Shown piece after piece: positions 58,997-64,000 of a stretch of 64,000 nucleotides of DNA (its first letter is position 1; each line of letters starts with the position of its first letter). Under the pieces are notes generated by a model. It did no database searches, had not been told where the DNA came from, and saw only the letters and a list, made by a program, of their open reading frames with translations. The DNA is from a virus. Made by a program: the position numbers and the translations under genes. The stretch is from positions 1 through 64,000 of IMG/VR virus record IMGVR_UViG_3300035698_007508. One strand, 5' to 3'.

Positions 58997-61396
58997 ATGC
59001 CGCAACAGACCGGTCACGAAATGGACACGGTGCTGGGTCTACAGCTACCACCGGGTCAGCGAGGTTACGACGAAACAGCGAATATCGCCGGCCAAGCACA
59101 GAGCCAGGCGCAGAACCCGTACAACACGCAGTTTTTCTCGGGCGTGGTTATCCGCGCCAGCACCGGTGCGTACGATACCATCGTACGCACATCGTTACAC
59201 CCCAAACTACCGTGCCTACAGTGCGCCAGTTCTCTTGGCAGCATGGCCGGCTTCGGCGTAACCGACGACCACCTGATCAGCGAAGGTGAGCAGGTATTGG
59301 TATTCGTGCGCGATCCCCGCTGTAAGTTCGGGATCATCATCTGTGTGATCCCGCCTATGTATATCGGCGGCACCACCGAACGTATGCAGGTAGGCATGCT
59401 GGAGCCAGAATCCGGCGCCGCCCAGTTCACAGAGCAGGCACACATCGAGCCGCACAAGTCCCCGTCCGAGCTGCACACGCTCTCCTCCGGCGGCGGACGC
59501 GCTACAGACGTGTTCCCGGGCAATCAGGCATGGCATAACGAGCTGGGTATCGGTATTGCCATCCGTAACCTGATGGCACATCTGAAGGCATCGGACCGCG
59601 CCAAGATCGAGACGTTCATACTGGACGATCTGGTACGTGTGGTCAGTGGGCAGTATCAGCACTTCCATGCGCTAGGTGCCACGCATATCCACAATTCGAA
59701 AGGTAACTGCACGATGGAGCTGTCGGGCTCGCAGCATCAGTGCGAATTGCAGGGCTACTCCACCTACGACACTCCGTTCACCAAGCGCGTAGATGTCGAC
59801 AATACTGGCGCCAAACAGACCGCGTGGGACCTCAAACAGCCAGATCAGACGATGATACGGCGGCTGTCGTACTTCCTGGGCCATTTGCCCGGTATCCTAC
59901 AATTCTTCATCACAGCCCCGGAACAGGGCTCGCCCATGCGCTACGAGACCAAGGCCAAGGACGCTGGCCTGTTCCACCTGGGCATCGAGGATAATGGCCG
60001 TATGATCGTCCGCAGCGCGTCTGACATTGTACTGGAGCGTACGGACCATATACAGGCACCCAAGAAGCTGCACGAGGCCTGGGACCCCGCAGGGAGCCGG
60101 CATCCGGGGCCTGGGCCGAAGAAGCCGTGGGAATGGGGTGACGAGGACTTGCGTGCGCGTCCGTTACAGCAGCGTGACGCATCCAAGGCGTGGTTGCGGG
60201 CGATGTATGCTGGATTCATGGGTAGTCCCGACGACTGGTACACGCCAGAGGAATCAGAACTTACGCCGTCGCGGAAATACGACCGCGTATCAGGTAGCGA
60301 AGAAGACTACGACCTCAAGGAACACACCCGTAAGACCTGTAGCGTGACGCTGCGTAAAGACGGCGGAATTACCATGCGTGAGCATGCCGGCGCCGAGGTT
60401 TCGCTGATTGATGGCCGCGTAATAATCACCGCCCCCAAGGGCGTGGAGATCCGATCTGGCAAGAGCATCGTCAACCTGGCCCAGGAAGACGTCGTGATCA
60501 AGGGCAAGGATAGCGTCGATATCTCAGCCACCGACCACGACGTACGCATCAAGGCGCAGCGTAATCTACACGCGTGGTCCGGTCAGAACATGCTGCTGGA
60601 GTGCGATGCCGATGGCGAGATGTCTCCGGACGATAAACCGCCGTCCGTGGTCGGCGAAGACTTCCAGGCCCGTGGTCTGGTACTGAAAGCTACCAAGAGT
60701 CGTGTCCTGGCCTGGGGTAAGACGGTGCACCTGGCCGCTATTCGCGATGTGTTTGTCGAGACTATAGAACGGGCTGCGGGTAATATCACCATGGCAACGC
60801 GTTACCTCCAGATGGCGTGTCGAGCGTGTGTTATAGCCAGCAGTCCCGATACCGGATTGGCGTTGACCAAGAATCAGGCATTACTATTTGGTAACACTAC
60901 ATCGCTCGTAGGTAAGTCAAGTGCGAACGTGGTCAGTGGTGACAAGGCTATGGTACCGCTGCACTGGGCTGATATAGGGTTTACGCCACATGCGCAGGTC
61001 GTGCCGACGCTGCAACGCATACAAGACTACCGTACAGATTATAGCTGGCTCGCACCGTTTGAGCCGGAAGTGCGTGATTCATGGATGTTCTCATTCCGTA
61101 ACGCTCGTCAGGCCGGTACCGAGAGTACCGCGCAGGAAGAGTTCCGGGTTTACGAGTCACTGTGGGCGTATCAGTCACGGAATGGCGGTACGGCTGTAAA
61201 ACCGTGGAAAGAAGAGCCAGTCAACGAAACGTTTCCTTGGCCTGCCAAGGAACATTACGAAGGTGAGCCGTACTTTGAGCTCGATGAAGAGCTGAACGTG
61301 GCGGACACGAAAACGGGAATGCCCAAGGCGATGGCGAAGCGCGCAGGTAAAGGCGCTACGATGACGCCCAGGGATTTCCACAAATACATAGGTTAG
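58997..61396 (+). CDS. Baseplate spike/hub-like protein, 799 aa
   Basis: SD taggagcctatt. N-terminal ~110 residues have an OB-like beta part (VGILVFV-type strands, e.g. QVLVFVRDPRCKFGIIICV). Later regions with periodic short beta segments (VSLIDGRVIITAPKGVEIRS, DVVIKGKDSVDISATDHDVR, LLECDADG) look like a triple-stranded beta-helix as in gp5/VgrG-like spikes. Lys/Arg-rich C-terminus (MAKRAGKGATMTPRD). Assigned as tail spike or hub by gene order and repeat character; no lysozyme motif seen. Confidence 0.65.
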   Translation: MPQQTGHEMDTVLGLQLPPGQRGYDETANIAGQAQSQAQNPYNTQFFSGVVIRASTGAYDTIVRTSLHPKLPCLQCASSLGSMAGFGVTDDHLISEGEQVLVFVRDPRCKFGIIICVIPPMYIGGTTERMQVGMLEPESGAAQFTEQAHIEPHKSPSELHTLSSGGGRATDVFPGNQAWHNELGIGIAIRNLMAHLKASDRAKIETFILDDLVRVVSGQYQHFHALGATHIHNSKGNCTMELSGSQHQCELQGYSTYDTPFTKRVDVDNTGAKQTAWDLKQPDQTMIRRLSYFLGHLPGILQFFITAPEQGSPMRYETKAKDAGLFHLGIEDNGRMIVRSASDIVLERTDHIQAPKKLHEAWDPAGSRHPGPGPKKPWEWGDEDLRARPLQQRDASKAWLRAMYAGFMGSPDDWYTPEESELTPSRKYDRVSGSEEDYDLKEHTRKTCSVTLRKDGGITMREHAGAEVSLIDGRVIITAPKGVEIRSGKSIVNLAQEDVVIKGKDSVDISATDHDVRIKAQRNLHAWSGQNMLLECDADGEMSPDDKPPSVVGEDFQARGLVLKATKSRVLAWGKTVHLAAIRDVFVETIERAAGNITMATRYLQMACRACVIASSPDTGLALTKNQALLFGNTTSLVGKSSANVVSGDKAMVPLHWADIGFTPHAQVVPTLQRIQDYRTDYSWLAPFEPEVRDSWMFSFRNARQAGTESTAQEEFRVYESLWAYQSRNGGTAVKPWKEEPVNETFPWPAKEHYEGEPYFELDEELNVADTKTGMPKAMAKRAGKGATMTPRDFHKYIG

Positions 61397-61404
61397 GAGA
61401 CATC

Positions 61405-62205
61405 ATGGACGAACAGAAAAAGACAATCGAACACCCACGCGGGTTGCAGCAGAAGCTGCGGGAACACATGAAGGAGACAGGCCAACTGTCATCGTCTGAC
61501 GTGGCCGCATTCCAGCGTGGTGAGGATTCAGGCGACGAGAAGCCACGTGTACAGGGTGCGATGCAGGAAGCGACTGTGATCACGGAACCGACGGTGGACA
61601 AGACCGACCCGCTTATCAAGGCCGCCGAGGGCGAGACCGATACGGAGCAGGTCGCTAAGGCTGCGGAAGAGACCGCTATCCAAGATCTCAATCCCATGGA
61701 ACGTGTGGCGCAACGTCGGAACAAGATTATCGTCACACCCCAGGACAAGGAGGCATTTATATCAGCCGTGATCAATAACACACGAATGGAGCTGACCTTC
61801 CCGATCTTGGGCGGTAAAGCCGCGGTACGCGTGCGTTCCCGCAAGGTACCCGAGACCCGGGCCATCATAGCCCGTGAGCGTTTTGAGCTGGACACCGGTA
61901 TGATGCAGACCCGTATGGATTACACGTTGCGGCTCCGTTCCATGATTATGGCCGCGCAGATCGCTGAGTTCCGTGGCGAGCAGTATCCAGAGCTGGCTAA
62001 ACCGTTGATGCCCGTAGCGCAGGCCGAGAGTGCGACTACTCCGCCGGGCTGGGTGAACTGGATTGATCATTGGGCAGAAGTGGGCGATGGTACACACGCG
62101 TTACTCTGGAACTGTGTACAGACTTTCGAGGACAAGTATTGGCGCATGGTGGAAGATGCACAAACCGCGGATTTTTGGCTGCCCGCAGCATTTACCTCCG
62201 AGTAG
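61405..62205 (+). CDS. Probable tail assembly chaperone, N-part, 266 aa
   Basis: SD ataggagacatc. Acidic N-terminal half (DEQKKTIEHPRGLQQKLREH), then a helical domain (TRAIIARERFELDTGMMQTR, LRSMIMAAQIAEFRGEQYPE). In many phages the gene before the tape measure is a chaperone that winds on the tape protein, made as a short form and as a longer frameshift product. Here a second frame (-1) overlaps the end and carries on for ~140 codons. Confidence 0.62.
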   Translation: MDEQKKTIEHPRGLQQKLREHMKETGQLSSSDVAAFQRGEDSGDEKPRVQGAMQEATVITEPTVDKTDPLIKAAEGETDTEQVAKAAEETAIQDLNPMERVAQRRNKIIVTPQDKEAFISAVINNTRMELTFPILGGKAAVRVRSRKVPETRAIIARERFELDTGMMQTRMDYTLRLRSMIMAAQIAEFRGEQYPELAKPLMPVAQAESATTPPGWVNWIDHWAEVGDGTHALLWNCVQTFEDKYWRMVEDAQTADFWLPAAFTSE

Positions 62206-62600
62206 CCGAGCTGCTGCGGGCTGCGCATCCGCCAATTGAAATGAATTTGCACCGGCATTCCGGTGTCGCCCTAAGGCTAAGGGCCGATGTACTGGACTCA
62301 ACCACTAGGTTGGGTGCACGTTTGCAGTATATGCAGGCGTGGGCATCAGTACATGCCCACCCGAAGGCTGACATCGAAAGCGCAGGTGACACGCTGCGCT
62401 CAATGTACTATGATGCATTGAATGAGTTACCGTATTTGACCGGCGGTAAGTCGGGCGACGAGGTACAACAGGACGAGCGGATGGCAGCCGTACAGCGATA
62501 TCAAGAGCACCGTGACAGAATAATTCAGCCTGGGAGCAAACCAGCGCCGAAGCTTGAGCGCCCAAAATCGGCCAAGAAACATAGGCAGATACCGGTATGA
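62175..62600 (+). CDS. Downstream frame of probable chaperone pair (frameshift extension)
   Basis: In the -1 frame relative to 61405, coding-like sequence runs from about nt 62169 to 62600 (RSIYLRVAELLRAAHPPIEM, SAGDTLRSMYYDALNELPYL), with no own SD; TTG 62175 and ATG 62241 are the only plausible starts. A slip at the T5 run (gattttt, 62170-62176) would extend the upstream protein by ~140 residues. C-terminal end is basic (KLERPKSAKKHRQIPV). Overlaps the next gene by ATGA. Confidence 0.58.
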   Translation: MAARSIYLRVAELLRAAHPPIEMNLHRHSGVALRLRADVLDSTTRLGARLQYMQAWASVHAHPKADIESAGDTLRSMYYDALNELPYLTGGKSGDEVQQDERMAAVQRYQEHRDRIIQPGSKPAPKLERPKSAKKHRQIPV

Positions 62601-64000
62601 TACCAACAATCTATGGCATGATGGATATGAGCCAGTACACTGACTTAGTGAGCGGCCAGCAAACGCCGTACGCTGGTCCCGCACAAGCCGCGGGAGCGTT
62701 ACCGTCTCCACAGGCATTCAGGGCCATGCAGCAGCCTCCCCAGCCGTTCAACAACCAATGGGGTAATATGTTGTACCAGGCGAGCGCCCCGCTTATCGCA
62801 CACGCACTGGGATACGATAACGCCGTGTTTGCGCCGCAGATGGGCGGCGGTATCAGTGGTTTTAACGCGGAGTATAGCGCTGGCTTCACAACACCGTACA
62901 GGCGGGTCGGCCAGCAGCGTGCAGCGCAGCAGACGGCTATGCAGTTCGGCAATGACTTCGCGGCGGTCGCGAATCGGTTAGGCTTCCGGCCTAAGGATAT
63001 GTCGGCGGGTGAGTTCCAGGAAGCGATCTCTAACTTCGCGGGCGGGACATGGGGACAGGTAGCTGCGGAGTTCGCGGTTCAGTCGCCGATGGTGCAGAGC
63101 CTAATGGGTGGTAATCCCATCGAAGCCTATAACCTAATGGCCCGAGCGGGAGCCGGCGCCATCTCACCCGCGGGCTCTGTACTCGATATCGTGAGCCCTA
63201 CAGGCGAACTCAATGCCGCGTTACCGTTGCAAATGGAAGAACACCGCTGGGAATTGTACAGCAAGCTGTCCGACGCTGTGTACGGCTACGACCAGGCGTA
63301 CGAGGATCCTAAGACTGGCGAGATCAAAACAAGGCGTGCCAAGGGGACGACGCCTAACATGGGGTTCACCAAGGGCTTTCGTACTGAAGACGTGATAGGC
63401 GGCTTGCACGAATACATGACCAAGCGTGATTTCGGGTACATGACCGAAGACGGGCCCAGGATGTACCGCAGTATCAAGCAAGATCCGGACGCGACCCCGG
63501 AGGAGAATAGTGCGCGGTTGGTTGACCAACAGGCCGAGATGACCTCGGAACACCTTGACATGCTAGGCGCGGCCCGAGACGCGTTCGGATCCGAGAGCGT
63601 GGCCCAGCTGACGGCCAACCTTGAAAAGTTCACGCGGGGCGGGGTTAACCGGATTGATCCAAAGCGGCTGAAAGAGACGATCGACAATATGACCGCTACG
63701 GCTATGGCGCTGGGTATCGAGGGTACCACGTTCCTGGAGACCGCACTTGAGGTACAGACTATGTTGAGCGGAAGCGTAGGTCTAGCATTAGGCGGCAGCG
63801 CCGGGGCGATGCGCACAGCGTCCGGGCGGACGATCGGTGGTTGGGGCGCCACAAGCGTAACACAGGGTTTTATGAACCAGGTTGGCGCTATGGCATCGCT
63901 GCGTGGTGACATGACACGCAACGGACTGCTGGATGCTGCGGCTGACCAACAGGCGTTATTTAATCTCGGTATGTCTTCGGTGCAGGGTAAGGATATCCAA
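62597..64000 (+). CDS. Probable tape-measure protein, 3' end beyond window
   Basis: ATGA overlap with the chaperone frame; open to the right edge with no stop in 468 codons. N-terminus MIPTIYGMMDMSQYTDLVSG, a Pro/Gln-rich stretch (PQAFRAMQQPPQPFNNQWG), then long helical and Gly/Ala-rich segments (EVQTMLSGSVGLALGGSAGA). Helical and Gly/Ala segments after the chaperone pair are typical of tape-measure proteins that set tail length and may form a membrane channel. The gene continues beyond the window. Confidence 0.62.
   Translation, partial: MIPTIYGMMDMSQYTDLVSGQQTPYAGPAQAAGALPSPQAFRAMQQPPQPFNNQWGNMLYQASAPLIAHALGYDNAVFAPQMGGGISGFNAEYSAGFTTPYRRVGQQRAAQQTAMQFGNDFAAVANRLGFRPKDMSAGEFQEAISNFAGGTWGQVAAEFAVQSPMVQSLMGGNPIEAYNLMARAGAGAISPAGSVLDIVSPTGELNAALPLQMEEHRWELYSKLSDAVYGYDQAYEDPKTGEIKTRRAKGTTPNMGFTKGFRTEDVIGGLHEYMTKRDFGYMTEDGPRMYRSIKQDPDATPEENSARLVDQQAEMTSEHLDMLGAARDAFGSESVAQLTANLEKFTRGGVNRIDPKRLKETIDNMTATAMALGIEGTTFLETALEVQTMLSGSVGLALGGSAGAMRTASGRTIGGWGATSVTQGFMNQVGAMASLRGDMTRNGLLDAAADQQALFNLGMSSVQGKDIQ

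Overview
The window is one contiguous piece of a large tailed-phage genome. Every gene I can support is on the + strand, genes are packed with ATGA, GTGA or TGATG stop/start overlaps, strong Shine-Dalgarno (SD) sequences precede most starts, and the right two thirds is a virion-assembly cassette. A contractile tail (sheath, tube and spike genes) makes it a myovirus. Lipoprotein lipoboxes and a twin-arginine-like signal fit a bacterial, probably Gram-negative, host; the host cannot be named from the sequence.

Left third (1 to ~21.1 kb): a class II (adenosylcobalamin-type) ribonucleoside-triphosphate reductase cut by the left edge, a tRNA-Gln(UUG), an exonuclease III homologue, a dCMP deaminase homologue and some forty small, mostly unrecognised proteins, many with Cys-x2-Cys zinc-ribbon motifs. 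Hairpin terminators and a few sigma70-like promoters divide this part. It also holds a 418-bp stretch without genes, a frameshift-split gene and one copy of a perfect 63-bp inverted repeat whose other copy lies 11 kb away inside the gene at 24561-25034.

Middle (21.1 to ~47.7 kb): a portal-like protein with an embedded zinc ribbon, a lipoprotein, and a run of glycine-zipper, membrane-like putative virion proteins. Then comes the most striking feature, a phage multi-subunit RNA polymerase (RNAP). One 1463-residue polypeptide fuses a complete beta-like part to the N-terminal half of beta-prime, including the catalytic DFDGD motif. The rest of beta-prime lies 2.2 kb downstream, after four other genes. 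That second gene carries a 372-residue intein with LAGLIDADG endonuclease motifs, inserted in the trigger loop of the active centre. No alpha, omega or sigma subunit is recognisable. Several large unknown putative virion proteins and a prohead protease follow.

Right end (47.7 to 64 kb): scaffold-like protein, decoration-like protein, major capsid protein with a strong terminator, neck and connector proteins, an unusually long tail sheath (1537 residues), tail tube, spike-like protein, a probable tail-assembly-chaperone pair read through a -1 frameshift, and the start of a large probable tape-measure gene cut by the right edge.

Working model: nucleotide-metabolism and accessory genes on the left; on the right, one long late programme that builds head and tail. 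The RNAP lies inside that programme, so it may be packaged and injected with the DNA, but the window alone does not prove this. Excision of the intein should be required before the polymerase can work.
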